Source: Saccoglossus kowalevskii (lineage: Eukaryota; Hemichordata; Enteropneusta; Harrimaniidae). From it: a stretch of 64,000 nt of DNA. The stretch is taken from positions 120,082 through 184,081 of the forward strand of contig NW_003137821.1 in the NCBI RefSeq assembly GCF_000003605.2, written 5' to 3'. This document shows, one piece after another, positions 10,166 through 20,856 of the stretch. The notes under the pieces are model-generated. The model ran no database searches. It was given only the letters and a program-made list of their open reading frames with translations, and had not been told where the DNA came from. Within the stretch, counting starts at the first letter, position 1; each line of letters opens with the position of its first letter. Both the position numbers and the translations under genes were made by a program.

Positions 10166-12194
10166 TGATGAGTTCTCAGGAAGAACAATCCAGTATCGGA
10201 TTGTTTCGTTTGAATACCCGGAGTAAAATCCATGATGTACAATGAAATATCCATGTCAATGTATTTGAAAGACTTGTACATATAATTCGCTCGAAATCGT
10301 GGTTCGAATGCCGCTTTGTAGTCTATAGCCACTGTTGTCATGGGGTTTGGGACGTGTTCTCATTCGTTTCATACCGAATGTATATTGATAGCAATAAATC
10401 ATGTTGTGTTTATATTTGGTTGAGAATGGCAGTGAGAATTCAGCTAATTTAGTAGAATCCGATCATCGCCATAATAAATCGGGGTCTTGGGGTGGCGAGT
10501 GTCATAGAATCAGCAAGATACTTAATTATATACACCTGACGAACTGAAAACTCAACACTATTCCCATTCATATTCACAACTACATCAAAATTAGCGCAAC
10601 GCCGTCCGAAACAGCGACCCCTAGGAAATGCTACAACTTCGGGCAAATGTCAAAACATTAGTGCAAGGACAGGCCGCCGATTATTTGGTCAACAATGGTA
10701 ACCAAGGATAGAAACGCACGCTCGAACGAGCCTGGCAAAATACCAGTAATAAAACCCATTGTTGACGCACCTAGCCTGAAGGATTACAGATTAGACCTGA
10801 GGATGAGTTTCCGATTTACATATCAATAGTACTTTATTGTCAGTCGATGACAAGATATACGGAATTGGAATCCGAGCCTTTCAGTCTTCGTAAATTTGTT
10901 TTTCACAGAGATATGGAGATGTCACTCACGTGGACACGTCTATTTGGATCGTTAGAATTCCAGTTACTTCTGGCGCCTAATCTGATTAAACTCGTCGTGA
11001 TTTCACCCGCGAAACCTACACAGTGAATGCAATTGTGTTTTGAATATTTTTAATATATTAAGCATGATGCCTCGCGCTACGTAAACCGTCGGCATATCAA
11101 AGGGAATGGGCACGTGACAGTTTCGCTGTTCTAGTGCCGGTACGACAACACCTGAAGTTTGGCACGTTTGTTTTAATAGATGGCGGTCATTTATAACGTC
11201 TACATCAGTGAGAATCGTTCTACCGTAACAGTGGGTTCGGTGATCATTGTTTACATTCGTACGTGATTTTAGTCATTGCGAGACCTTTCCCCGGCAACTC
11301 ATACATTCAATCACAGTTCCTTTATCTGTGATTCAATGCAATTCTATTTCGTGGTGGTCGTCGTTGCGGTGATTTTACTCGGACAAGCACACTGTTGCCA
11401 CGAAGCTTTGGGAAAATAATCTGGATTGACGAGTGAGCATCGTGTTTCTCAGCAAACCGTGGAAATCAATCTTTCTGTTTAAACATTTATTGAAGAAATC
11501 GCGCAGGACATCATAAAGTGAAGCTCGCCAACGCAATTGTGGGGACGGTGTTTGTACTGTGGTCGTATATTTTATACTGCTTACGACGGAATGGTGCGAT
11601 CTCAGAACAAACAACAGGTGTAGACTGGATAGTTGCAGCCAATAATAACATATTTGTTATCCGCCCTCCATGACAAGAATCTACTGAACATACCTCCATG
11701 TACAACGTCTGATGAGTCGGAATGTAAGACTTCACAATGGTGTATTGCTTTATTTGACACTGACCTATTTTAAATGGTTTAATAATTACTATGCACTGTG
11801 GCGAGACTGGACTGTTCCGGATTAATTTATTTTGTGTTTAACTACTATTTTATGTGTATGACGTGTCGCATTATTCGAGCTGTTTGCTAACTCTCCGGGT
11901 TACTGGTGTCAAACAGCTGGGAGGCGCAATAACTGGCTGTACTGGACTTCGCCATATCAACCGCGTACTTGTATATAATCAATCGTGTAAGGTATTGTTC
12001 AATACGCCTTGGGTTGAACTACTTGTGGAAGAACTCCAAGGTACTTCACTTCAGAGTTGCGTGCACGCCCGTAAAGGCTGGCTTTGCTATTGTTTACTAG
12101 ATCTCTACATATCGCGGTGGTTCGATTGGAACGTACTTAGATAGTTCAACAGTGCCTGAGCAAGTTGAACAGTAGGTGAGAAACTTGTGTTGCC
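10166..12194. other. CpG-richer stretch upstream of the 250-aa gene
   Basis: The stretch 10450-12190 is richer in CpG than most of the window, as promoter and 5' UTR regions of expressed genes can be. A GTGAGA donor-like word occurs at about 12175 (CAGTAGGTGAGAAAC). A minus-strand frame of 65 codons at 10449-10646 and a plus frame of 96 codons at 11854-12144 lack convincing features. No TATA box or defined start site can be assigned. Confidence 0.35.
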
Positions 12195-12947
12195 ATGATC
12201 TCCGTCACCCACAAACCGAGGACTGGACACTTAACAAATTCTGGTCGGTCCAATACTCTGTTTAATGACCAACAGAATTTACTCCCCGAGATTCAAGTCC
12301 TTCCGACATTCACCGACAGACCAGCTACCAAATACGGAAACTTCAAAACGAGTTTTTGTCCGCCAAGAGAAGGCGACGTATTCGGTCGATCGCAGGTGAC
12401 ATCGGTGCCTGTTATTTACCGACAGACTAAAAAGTTATCGAGGTCGTCAGAGAAGACGCCACGGAGCGTCACCAGCTGCCCGACATCAAGAAGTGAGAAA
12501 AATGAGAAGGTGTTGTCAAGAATATCACCTGGACTGAGTTCAAACCAATGTAGGTTCTTTTCAAAATGGACCAAAGACTGCCTTCCGATGTGTAAGATTG
12601 AAGGATCTCCTGCAACCACAAACCGGGACATTCACACACATTACCGCCAACATTCTAAACCCACTGGTGACGCCGTGAGCAGAACAGCAAGGCTGACCAA
12701 CAGAAAATTGCAGGTACTTCAGCTACCAAACATCCACTCTCCATTGCCTAGCACAAAACGGCGTTACGTAATGAAATGGCTATCTTCTGACAGTGATACC
12801 AGAAGTTCATATTACCACAGTCAAATGGGTGACGTAAGATTGGACTCGGGGGATCGGCTAACGTTCCCGAATAAGGTATTCTTGACAACTTTGTCTGATG
12901 GTGGACATCTGACTTCCCCTTTCATATTCAACGCTAAGATAACATAA
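12195..12947 (+). CDS. Unrecognised Ser/Thr/Arg-rich 250-aa protein (intronless frame)
   Basis: I do not recognise this protein. It begins MISVTHKPRTGHLTN at an ATG preceded by TTGCC, with an in-frame TGA six codons upstream, and ends FIFNAKIT before TAA, so it is a bounded single-exon frame. The protein is basic and rich in Ser, Thr, Arg and Pro. The middle looks disordered (TKKLSRSSEKTPRSVTSC, TSRSEKNEKVLSR). A patch with four Cys follows (CRFFSKWTKDCLPMC), too irregular to call a zinc finger. The C-terminal part has aromatic and charged clusters (KRRYVMKWLSSDSD, SSYYHSQMGDVRLDSGDRL). No signal peptide or membrane segment is visible. Composition is clearly less AT-rich than neighbours, supporting coding. 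The 3' flank shares a block with 14183-14251, perhaps a duplicated 3' UTR. A spliced last exon is the main alternative. Confidence 0.5.
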   Translation: MISVTHKPRTGHLTNSGRSNTLFNDQQNLLPEIQVLPTFTDRPATKYGNFKTSFCPPREGDVFGRSQVTSVPVIYRQTKKLSRSSEKTPRSVTSCPTSRSEKNEKVLSRISPGLSSNQCRFFSKWTKDCLPMCKIEGSPATTNRDIHTHYRQHSKPTGDAVSRTARLTNRKLQVLQLPNIHSPLPSTKRRYVMKWLSSDSDTRSSYYHSQMGDVRLDSGDRLTFPNKVFLTTLSDGGHLTSPFIFNAKIT

Positions 12948-13009
12948 AATGGCGAAACTTCCTTCTAGACTGGACTACGTACATTGCGAGTATCTTTATT
13001 CATTGCGAG

Positions 13010-13080
13010 TATCTGTATTCTCGTGAATGTGGAATTTAGCTGTCGTTTAGTTATTTGTACAATGGAATAATATTGTAACT
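13010..13080 (+). repeat. Block repeated at 14183-14251
   Basis: About 70 bp including AGCTGTCGTTTAGTTATTTG and TACAATGGAATAATATT. The second copy reads AGCTGTATTTAGATATTTG, then TACAATGGGATAATATT. It sits just 3' of the 250-aa frame. A smaller direct duplication, CATTGCGAGTATCT, lies in front of it near 12984-13012. Confidence 0.7.
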
Positions 13081-14182
13081 AGATGTAACTACGTACATTT
13101 TCGATTATCAAAACGTTGTTGATAGTTTAAGCAGCTTGTTCTCTGTAGTTCAATCAATGCAAGTAACATTTACTCATTTTAAAATGGCCGCAATTATAGA
13201 TGCGTAATGCTATGAAAGAAATCAAGACATCGGCGTTGCTATGGGGACGATAACAGGCTCCCTATTCATCTGCTTGTTCTCACCTACTCAATGTCAGCTA
13301 TTGCACTTCAACATACCAAGACGTTGAGACGTTGTTTAAAAGACTCAATCTTCTACCAATTACAATGCCCCGACACGCTCTACAATTTATCACCGAGGTT
13401 CTCCGCTAACGTGGTCGCGCCTGATCGTGATGTATTTACTGCCCGTAATGACATGTCAAACATTAGGCGAAGTAGTTGTTTTTACAATTATGCAAATGAT
13501 TTCGGGTGTTGCCCTCTTCTCGGGGAACTGACGCACTCGGAAAACGACAAGTCGAGAAAAGTGAAACCAGTAAAGCTGTTTCAGTAAAGATATTTAGCAT
13601 AATTCTCTCTCAACACGTCGAATCTACTATCGTTGCCTCTTTAAACATCATGTTATGTTATGGTTTTTACGCTGATGGATGTGATTTTTCCTGACGCAGC
13701 GTTACGGAGTTTATACCGCATAGAAGTCGCGCCCTCTATAGACGAATCGCTCGTTTGACGTAAATGAAAAAGATATTGATGAGATTTGTGCTAGTCCACC
13801 AATAAAAAATGTTTCTCAGAGATTCATGTTCTAGATTACGAACGAATATACAACTAAATATATTTGGCAGTTTGAACGAAATTGTTTATAATAATTTAAG
13901 TCAATCTGACGCCACAAAAGTGATTCATAGCTTGAGGGCGCGATTGTAGGAAAGGTGTACTAGTATTTCCCTCTAGTAAATTCGTGTTTGAGAGACAAAC
14001 GCGAGTATACATTATGTCGCATTTGTCCATTAGCATGTTACCTATGGGCGATCATTAGAAACTCTTGATGAGGAAAAAGTGAAACAATTCTTTCCGGAGT
14101 GGTGTAACCCCCTCGGTCATCTACCAAATGTGTAAAGAATATTTGTTTTATATGTTATTTTTTTTTGTAAATGATTTCCTTA
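13081..14182. other. Spacer with unassigned plus-strand frames
   Basis: This contains a 98-codon plus frame at 13291-13587 and a 62-codon frame overlapping it. Neither has a leader, domain or splice context that would make it convincing. No repeat or RNA gene is seen. Confidence 0.3.
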
Positions 14183-14251
14183 ATATGTATCCTCGCAAGC
14201 GTGGACTGTAGCTGTATTTAGATATTTGTACAATGGGATAATATTATCTCC
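14183..14251 (+). repeat. Second copy of the 13010 block
   Basis: Matches 13010-13080 with scattered differences over about 70 bp, in direct orientation and 1.2 kb downstream. It is followed by AAATTAAAG but not by a clear gene. Confidence 0.65.
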
Positions 14252-14359
14252 ATTTTACGAAATTAAAGATTTGCCTGAAGCATAGTCTATTTGTTCTAAC
14301 CGGTGACTGAGTCTTAATCAATCGCGAACAAAAAATTAGGAACGGCTATTAAAATGAAA

Positions 14360-14492
14360 TTAAAGCGCGGTGGTCGTCGAGCAGCGCGTGTTCGAATTTC
14401 ATGTAAATAAACAATGTATTTTACGCGCGTTGTATACGTCGCTATGAGTCCCATATCGAACAGGACGCGGCACGACGACTGCCGCCCTTTAA
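14360..14492 (-). mobile_element. TTAA-flanked MITE, group A, copy 1
   Basis: This 133-bp element starts TTAAAGCGCGGTGGTCGTCG and ends with the reverse of TTAAAGGGCGGCAGTCGTCG. TTAA stands at both ends, which suggests a TTAA target duplication. The interior (GAATTTCATGTAAATAAACA, TGAGTCCCATATCGAACAGG) is shared, reversed, with 15382-15520 and 57318-57435. Confidence 0.85.
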
Positions 14493-15381
14493 GGTAGAGA
14501 GTTCATTATAACATATGGAATAGCATCTGTAAATTTTATAGCAAACCATTACAACCGACTACGTGGAAGTACGCACTGTTTACAGTAGAACATTCATATT
14601 GGAGTATTTCCACGCTCGTTATTGCTGAACGACGTGTACGATTAACTCGCCTCTCCTCTACTTGACCACCAATCTGAGAACGGTAACTAGAATACCTCAG
14701 GCTAGACATGTGTCGCCACAGTGACGCCAAATTAAGGAGGCTTAAACCATGACTTCTGTTGTGTACTGGCGTAATTATTTTACAAGCGTGATTAAGTTTA
14801 GCTCACTTCTGTTATGTGTTGTCGACTTTAATTTGGATTAAGCGAATCCAACGAGATTTTTTTGTATAGACTCATGAGCACATAGGTTAAGTGTGGAAGC
14901 GATAGCGGCGGCCTAGATTTAAGGCTGTTTGCCGACATAAAAGGGGGGTTCTATAGGCTATGACGTGAGCATTAGATTTATGTGTACCGTTTTATGTACG
15001 TTATTTTTACTCACAATGGCGATAATACAATGGTAATAATGAGGGTTTCTGGTTAAGTGCATAGGTCGGAATGACGTAATTTGTAGATGCATTCTATATT
15101 CGCTGTACGGCGTCGCCTTGGTGCAACCGTTATGGTGTAGCTTTGAATGTATGCGCCGATTAGAAGCTGAAAAACAAACATTTAACATTTCTTATTGCTG
15201 TGATTCAAGACTGTCATGGTATAATGAATTAAACATAAAATATTTAAATATAGTTAATATAAACAATCATAATAACAATAACATACAATTATATGATACT
15301 GATAGATAACATTGTATTCCATTCTACATTAAAGAGTCATAAATAGTTTTTTTTTGTTTTTGTTAAATGGGGTCATTGTTG
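14493..15381. other. Spacer between MITEs
   Basis: No gene or recognisable element. Short frames on both strands near 14540-14730 and 14960-15190 lack support. Confidence 0.35.
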
Positions 15382-15520
15382 TTAAAGGGCGGTGGTCGTC
15401 GCGCCGCGTCCTGTTCGATATGGGACTCATGGCGGCGTACACAATGCGTGTAAAATACATTGTTTGTTTACATGAAATTCGAACACGCACTGCGCGACGA
15501 TCATCGCCCTTCGCATTTAA
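15382..15520 (+). mobile_element. TTAA-flanked MITE, group A, copy 2
   Basis: Starts TTAAAGGGCGGTGGTCGTCG, contains CTGTTCGATATGGGACTCAT directly followed by GGCGGCG, and ends TCATCGCCCTTCGCATTTAA. It is a reversed relative of 14360-14492. The frame MGLMAAYTMRVKYIV is partly shared with that copy. It adjoins the group B element at 15517 through a common TTAA. Confidence 0.85.
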
Positions 15521-15653
15521 AGCGGGAGGGTCGAACGACTATAACAGCACACACTTAAAAAAACGCAAAGACTGATGGGTAGACGCTTGTTTGTAAACAA
15601 TGATACGTCATGGCCATCTGACGCATGCGCAGGTGACGACTGCCGCGCTTTAA
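15517..15653 (-). mobile_element. TTAA-flanked MITE, group B, copy 1
   Basis: A 137-bp element from TTAAAGCGGGAGGGTCG to GTGACGACTGCCGCGCTTTAA. The ends resemble those of group A, but the interior differs (AAAAACGCAAAGACT, GCTTGTTTGTAAACAATGA). The interior recurs at 18028-18141 and 55562-55711. Confidence 0.85.
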
Positions 15654-17417
15654 GTAGTAAGTTACAAACTGTTTGTAATGGCAGTAGATCTTCATCCGTC
15701 TATGTGTTTACCTGTACATACTATTACTCATTACTATGACTATGCGTGTTTTGATAACCACGCCGGCAAATATGGTGTGCCCGTAGCAAGCAAGCTTGGA
15801 CAATGGGATACAATGAAATTCACAAACAATGATACAGATGCCGAGAGGAATGATCGAGACATGTCAAATAGTTGCCACGGAGTTCTTTTCATCTATTGAA
15901 TTTTGTATAAGCGGTGTTTTTTTTATCGAATGGTGATGGCATCGGACCTTGTCAGAAAAATGTTTCATTTCATTTGCGCGTTACCCGGGTGATTTGTGAA
16001 TGAGCCCTTATTACTATGGAAATGTTATATTAGTGGTGTTATTCTTCCGAGTCAGTTTCCCGCCATACACATGCTACAGAGTAGTGTCATTTTGTTATAT
16101 TTGATTTAATTGTTCCAAAAAACAAAAATAAATATTGTACAACTTTACTGTTCAGTGTTTTATGGCTTGTAATCACGAAATAAAAGGAGTTTTGTTATGT
16201 TTTACAGTATAATAATCTATTTGCCAAGATACATAAATATATATGCCAGTGAAGTGAATATTTTACATATTGAACTTGAACGCTAGATGGTATTTTCGGA
16301 AGACATTCCAGTACTACATGAGTTTGTAGATAAAAGAAAAAGTCCCCCACCGAATAAAGATCGCCCATAACAATTCATCAAGTATTGTATTATTGATCGT
16401 ACGTATATATTCGTACCCATAATTCAGTTAGACTGATTCCGTGTTGCGTAATTCAAATTTAAATATTGTGATAATATAACGAGTCGAGTCATGAAGTTTA
16501 ACAATTTATCTAGACGTGCTGAGCACTTTAAAATTTGCCGAAAATGTGAATTTCTTAAGATATTGTTTATATTTAACTTGATGCCATCGTGCGATATATT
16601 TTCTATACCTCAGAAATTACTATTGGTTTAATGAACTGCACGACTGCACATGCGCTTTGCATTAGTGGCACGCACCATTAATGCATGGAACAAGCGCTTT
16701 AGTGGAGTTCATTTCAGCAAAAGAATAATATTGTGTGTGTAAACAGCGTTTAAAATATCATAATCCAGGAAGTCGATCAACAACATTACTTAAAATAATT
16801 CAGTTACCTCTTTACATACTTCAAAATTGCATTGTCATATTTTAACAAAAACGACCTCAAATGCGGACTGTGTTCTTATTATATAACCTATGTTCCAAAC
16901 TTCGAGGTCGTCGTCCTATAAAAGTTGAAATGATTTTAACAGAACAGGCTTTGCAATATTTCGCTCCTCAGTTTCAGGGTGTGATAAACATAGTCTTCTG
17001 ACAGAGAAGACATGGAAATGTGCGATAACAGATGTTCACGCCTTTGATTAACTTGAGTTGAAAATGTGAACCTATAAATGCAACATTAAGTCTAGAAATA
17101 TGATTTCAATTCATCGAGTTAATACTTAGTCATACATCTGATACAGAACATTGTTGTACGTGTACTGAGGATCGGGTGACGGTACGCGTCATGTATTGTA
17201 TAGCTATACATCTCTTTGTATCCCAATTCAGGTGAAACTTGTAGAATCGGGCAAGTTTGTTTTTAACGTTTGTAATATACCGTGGTTTGAATCAGTCGGA
17301 AACCTAAATTTTTAGCCAAATATTCGTGGGAATAAAATCCGAAGAACGGGGTAGGGCGGTTCTCACTAGAATACTAGTAATACTAGTAATATCGTACATC
17401 TTCATTGGGACTAGTGC
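15654..17417. other. AT-rich intergenic stretch
   Basis: No convincing gene. A small inverted repeat at about 16863-16915 (ACGACCTCAA ... TTCGAGGTCGT) could be a short hairpin or a tiny transposon remnant. A 73-codon plus frame at 15678-15899 has no features. Confidence 0.35.
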
Positions 17418-17474
<57 letters not shown>

Positions 17475-17547
17475 NNNNNNNNNNNNNNNNNNNNNNNNNN
17501 NNNNNNNNNNNNNNNNNNNNNNNNNNNNNNNNNNNNNNNNNNNNNNN
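17418..17547. repeat. (TA)n microsatellite running into an assembly gap
   Basis: A TA run from 17418 to about 17474 is followed by 73 Ns (17475-17547). The gap was probably caused by the simple repeat. Confidence 0.97.
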
Positions 17548-18027
17548 AAATGATTTAACTCAGCTTTGTCTTGAAAATCAAAAAAATCATTGCTGTTCAA
17601 CACCTTTCTTGGAAGTCACACAGTAGCTAAATCCCAAGCGTTGTTCTCTATTGCCAATGTTATTCCCTGTGTGTTCATGATAGGGAGATCTGGTGATGAG
17701 AAAGAAGTCGTATCTAGCGAGTTTGTCATTTTTTGACCTCTGTATATAATAAAGAGGCAAATTGGCTTATTTGGAATATTATGTGCATGTTCAATAATAC
17801 AATTTATTGTTAAACAAACACGATATTTGGAAAAATATGAGATTTGTTCGATAAAATGTACAATGCACGACCCAATATTTATGTCAATTTCTTCATCTTT
17901 GTAACGTTACATTTCACACAAAATGTATTTATGAGTAGTTTTAATACTAATAATCCTTACTAAATGGCTGTGGCTGTGTAGATTATGAATGGATGGATGG
18001 ATAGATCTGTTATCAATTGTAACAATG
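17548..18027. other. Spacer after the gap
   Basis: AT-rich sequence; I see no gene, RNA or defined repeat here apart from a short GGATGGATGGATAGAT run near 17990. Confidence 0.35.
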
Positions 18028-18141
18028 TCTTGTTTACAAACAAGCGTCTAGCCATGAGCCTTTGCGTTTTTAGTGTGTGTTGTTATCGTAGCCTGGGATT
18101 CATTTCCCGCGCGTGCGGAGTTGGCAACCCTCCCGCTTTAA
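18028..18141 (+). mobile_element. TTAA-flanked MITE, group B, copy 2 (truncated)
   Basis: Matches the reverse of 15517-15653: TTTACAAACAAGCGTCTAGC, GCCTTTGCGTTTTTAGTGTG, and the end CCCTCCCGCTTTAA. The opposite inverted end is missing, so this copy is truncated. Confidence 0.8.
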
Positions 18142-18462
18142 CACTGTGTCAGTTCCATTTTGTGACCTCCCGATCAAAGACATGCAATACTATAATAATG
18201 CACGTATGTACATATCTGTCTATTTTTTATATCAAAACAATCAGTGTATATAATATGTTTGCTTGTTAGAATACTGGATAAAAGCATGGACGAAACATGT
18301 ATTGTGATAGCGGAAATTATTAGTGTTTCAATACTAGTCTGGAGCTGAATACACTGCGTACAGACAATTCAATGCATGTTGGTCATATGACCATTATAGC
18401 ACAAGCAACACGTTGTTCAATGTAAGGGTTAACCATTTACAATCCTGGGATGGGGTTGGAAG

Positions 18463-18525
18463 ATGAGTGGAGTGTTTGTTTTCACTTTTCTGGCGTTAGT
18501 TTTCATTTCATCCAACTTTCAATAT
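18463..18525 (+). CDS. Possible signal-peptide first exon
   Basis: ATG at 18463 opens a 21-codon frame (MSGVFVFTFLALVF then ISSNFQY) that stops being open shortly after a strong GTGAGT donor at 18526. A short N-terminus, a 13-residue hydrophobic core and a polar end are what a secretory signal peptide looks like, and first exons of secreted proteins often hold just this. I found no second exon in the following 3 kb that fits phase 0, so it may be chance. Treat it as a candidate only. Confidence 0.22.
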
Positions 18526-19738
18526 GTGAGTCTAATGTGACTAGATTTATTTTTCAGGAAAAACTGTTCCCGTGAGACTTTCGTGGGTACCCCATGATTC
18601 TAAATGATCAATTGGTGTGCTGCTGACATACACTACACGAAGTATTGAGCTGCGTAAACAGATATCTTACACTAAGAAAGGTGTGTATCCTTAGACGAAT
18701 GTCCCGGAGCGGTAAAATGTCGCACTATATGACCTTTATTATTCTGTAGTGCCCGGGATACTGCAATAAAGAAGACCAAATTAGTAGTAACCATTTTCGT
18801 ATTTCGCTTGAGCAGCGAAGATTTGGAGAAAGTAATACCAATACACTAGCCATACAGTAAACTACGTCTGCAGAACAAAGATAAGAGCACGCTTTGTGAC
18901 TAAATGACGCGTATATGTGCTCGCTTTAAAGTCAAGAAGTCACTTTCGTCGCATATAAGAAATAATTTGTTAAGCATGACCTCCAGAAACTTCAAGGTGT
19001 GGAATTCTCGTACACTATTAAACGAATGTATATACAATTATTCAAAATAATAAACATGTTACTAGTAAACTATGCTTAACACCCCACCCACTCAGAATTA
19101 ACATTATTTATGGATTGAAAAAAAGCGGTTCAGTGATTGGAAGGGGGTTATATTCATAACTTCAATAATGAATTATGAATTTGTAGCCCACATCCCAGAC
19201 ACTTCGGCTCAAAAAGGACATTTGGTGGCACATAAATATCAGTCTTTCCAATGGACACGCCCTCCTGACAGTGTTGAGCAAATAAGTTTATTATCTACTA
19301 ACTTAACAATGACATAACAAACACAGCACATCCAGGTTGTTACCCTGTTCATTCATTTTTCTACCACCTGTCCCTTTTTAAGTATATCCCTGCAGAAGCC
19401 ACTGCCACTGTACTTAAATACTTTGCATGGTATTTGTTGGCTTCATTATGACATGAGTTCAACAGCTGTTGTTATTTACTGATTTTGATGGGAGAAATTT
19501 CACAACTGTCTTATTTGCCATAGAGGGCGCACTCTCACTTAAAATTTAAATGTTGCAAGCAACCAATGATTGAGAATGCTCTGCTGTCTTATCTGATCAT
19601 TTACATTGTCAGACGCTCATAGTGAACATACATGGCTGAATAAACCTTGGTTGGTAAAGATAATTCATTCACATGAAATGAACTGTATACAGAGTTGGTA
19701 TAATCATGGAGGTATAAACAGATGATGTACAAGACTGT
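18526..19738. other. Spacer
   Basis: No further exon, RNA or repeat is supported. A TAGAGGGCGC word occurs at 19521. Confidence 0.35.
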
Positions 19739-20035
19739 TTAAAGGGCAGTAGTCGTCACGCCACGCATGCTTGAGATATATGTGTCTCGTATAAACAAAG
19801 ATGACGACTTTGACTGTTGCGCAATTCAACAAGTACAAACTGAGGCATTACCAAGCATTGATTAGGTATTTTGATTGGAAGGTATCGAAGAAGTCACCGG
19901 TGGTGATTAGTGCAAGTCGCACACAGGTCAAACCTCATACTTGTGATTCCATTTAGAAGAACACATTGGATTGTGGGAAAATTGATGCTTATCAACACAA
20001 ATGTTGCACATATGCAGCGCACCACCACTCTTTAA
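19739..20035 (+). mobile_element. TTAA-flanked MITE, group C, copy 1, with a 51-codon frame
   Basis: A 297-bp element running from TTAAAGGGCAGTAGTCGTCA to GCGCACCACCACTCTTTAA. It shares its ends, and the ATATGGG/TCTCAT segment, with group A, but its interior is its own. An ATG at 19801, in the YY1-like context AAAGATGACGACT, opens 51 codons to a TAG at 19954: MTTLTVAQFNKYKLRHYQAL, then IRYFDWKVSKKS and QVKPHTCDSI. The inverted copy at 40413-40712 keeps the same frame at its start. The peptide may be a captured host exon or the N-terminus of the parental transposase; I do not recognise it. Confidence 0.8.
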
Positions 20036-20616
20036 TTTACATGTTATTACATGCAACTGTGACAAAAATTCTGACATTTGGTAACATTATCTGACAGTGA
20101 ACATTTTATTCTGAACACATCTAAATATAAAAAAAATGAAGAGCATTCAAAGAAGTAGATGAAATATTGTTTTTGATCGATTCAAAAAACAAAAGACAAT
20201 GTCAATCTATAAATTTTCTAAGTAAGGATATTCCAGCAAACTTACGTTGACATGTTGACAAACCAATATCAGCTTCAACAAACTTGTGATGAATTGTTTT
20301 CTGCATCGCAACGACTTATGATTACACAAAACATTGCTCACTGAAATATTTAGGTGAAAAGGAACACAAATGAGATATAAAGAAAATTGAAGATGATACA
20401 AATTTTCATCTTATTCTGACCAAATTGCTATCTTTAGCATTTGAGTAAATAAATAAATGCCTGAATAATTAAAAAAAATAGATTAATTAATTAATAAATA
20501 AAAATAAAAGAAATACATGTAGTGCATTTTGACCGTATTTATATAATATACTACCAGTAGTGTACATCTAAGGAAGATGAACTCACTAGGGTCAATGTTT
20601 GAATTTATCAGCATCA

Positions 20617-20856
20617 ATAGGACCATTTCCCGTTCACTGCAAGATCCTGCATTATGCATTGTAGTGGCGTAAAAAGATCACATGAAATTTGACAAACATG
20701 AAATTATTTGTTATACACATTTGATGAAGTGAAGATATCTCTATGCCATATTATTGTGTGAAAGATTGGCATTTAGACATTGAACTATAAAAACAAAAAT
20801 TCAGTCCAGAATTTTCATGCAATATGCAAGACCTTTGAGTGAATGGAAAATCACCA
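20617..20856 (+). mobile_element. Decayed copy of the ATTTTCCGTACA-ended MITE
   Basis: The left end ATAGGACCATTTCCCGTTCA and the right end (reverse) TGATTTTCCATTCACTCAA match the ends of 38118-38483. Interior words correspond too (TAGTGGCGTAAAAAGATCAC, GACAAACATGAAATTA, TACACATTTGATGA). It is older and shorter, about 240 bp. Confidence 0.7.

Noticed and set aside
10280-10330. tRNA-like GGTTCGAAT word near 10292
   Set aside because: No acceptor or anticodon stem can be folded around it.
10449-10646. 65-codon minus frame (MPEVVAFPRGRCFGRR)
   Set aside because: Short, no domain and no splice partners; possible but unsupported.
11854-12144. 96-codon plus frame upstream of the 250-aa gene
   Set aside because: Composition and residue pattern look random; no in-frame link to the downstream frame.
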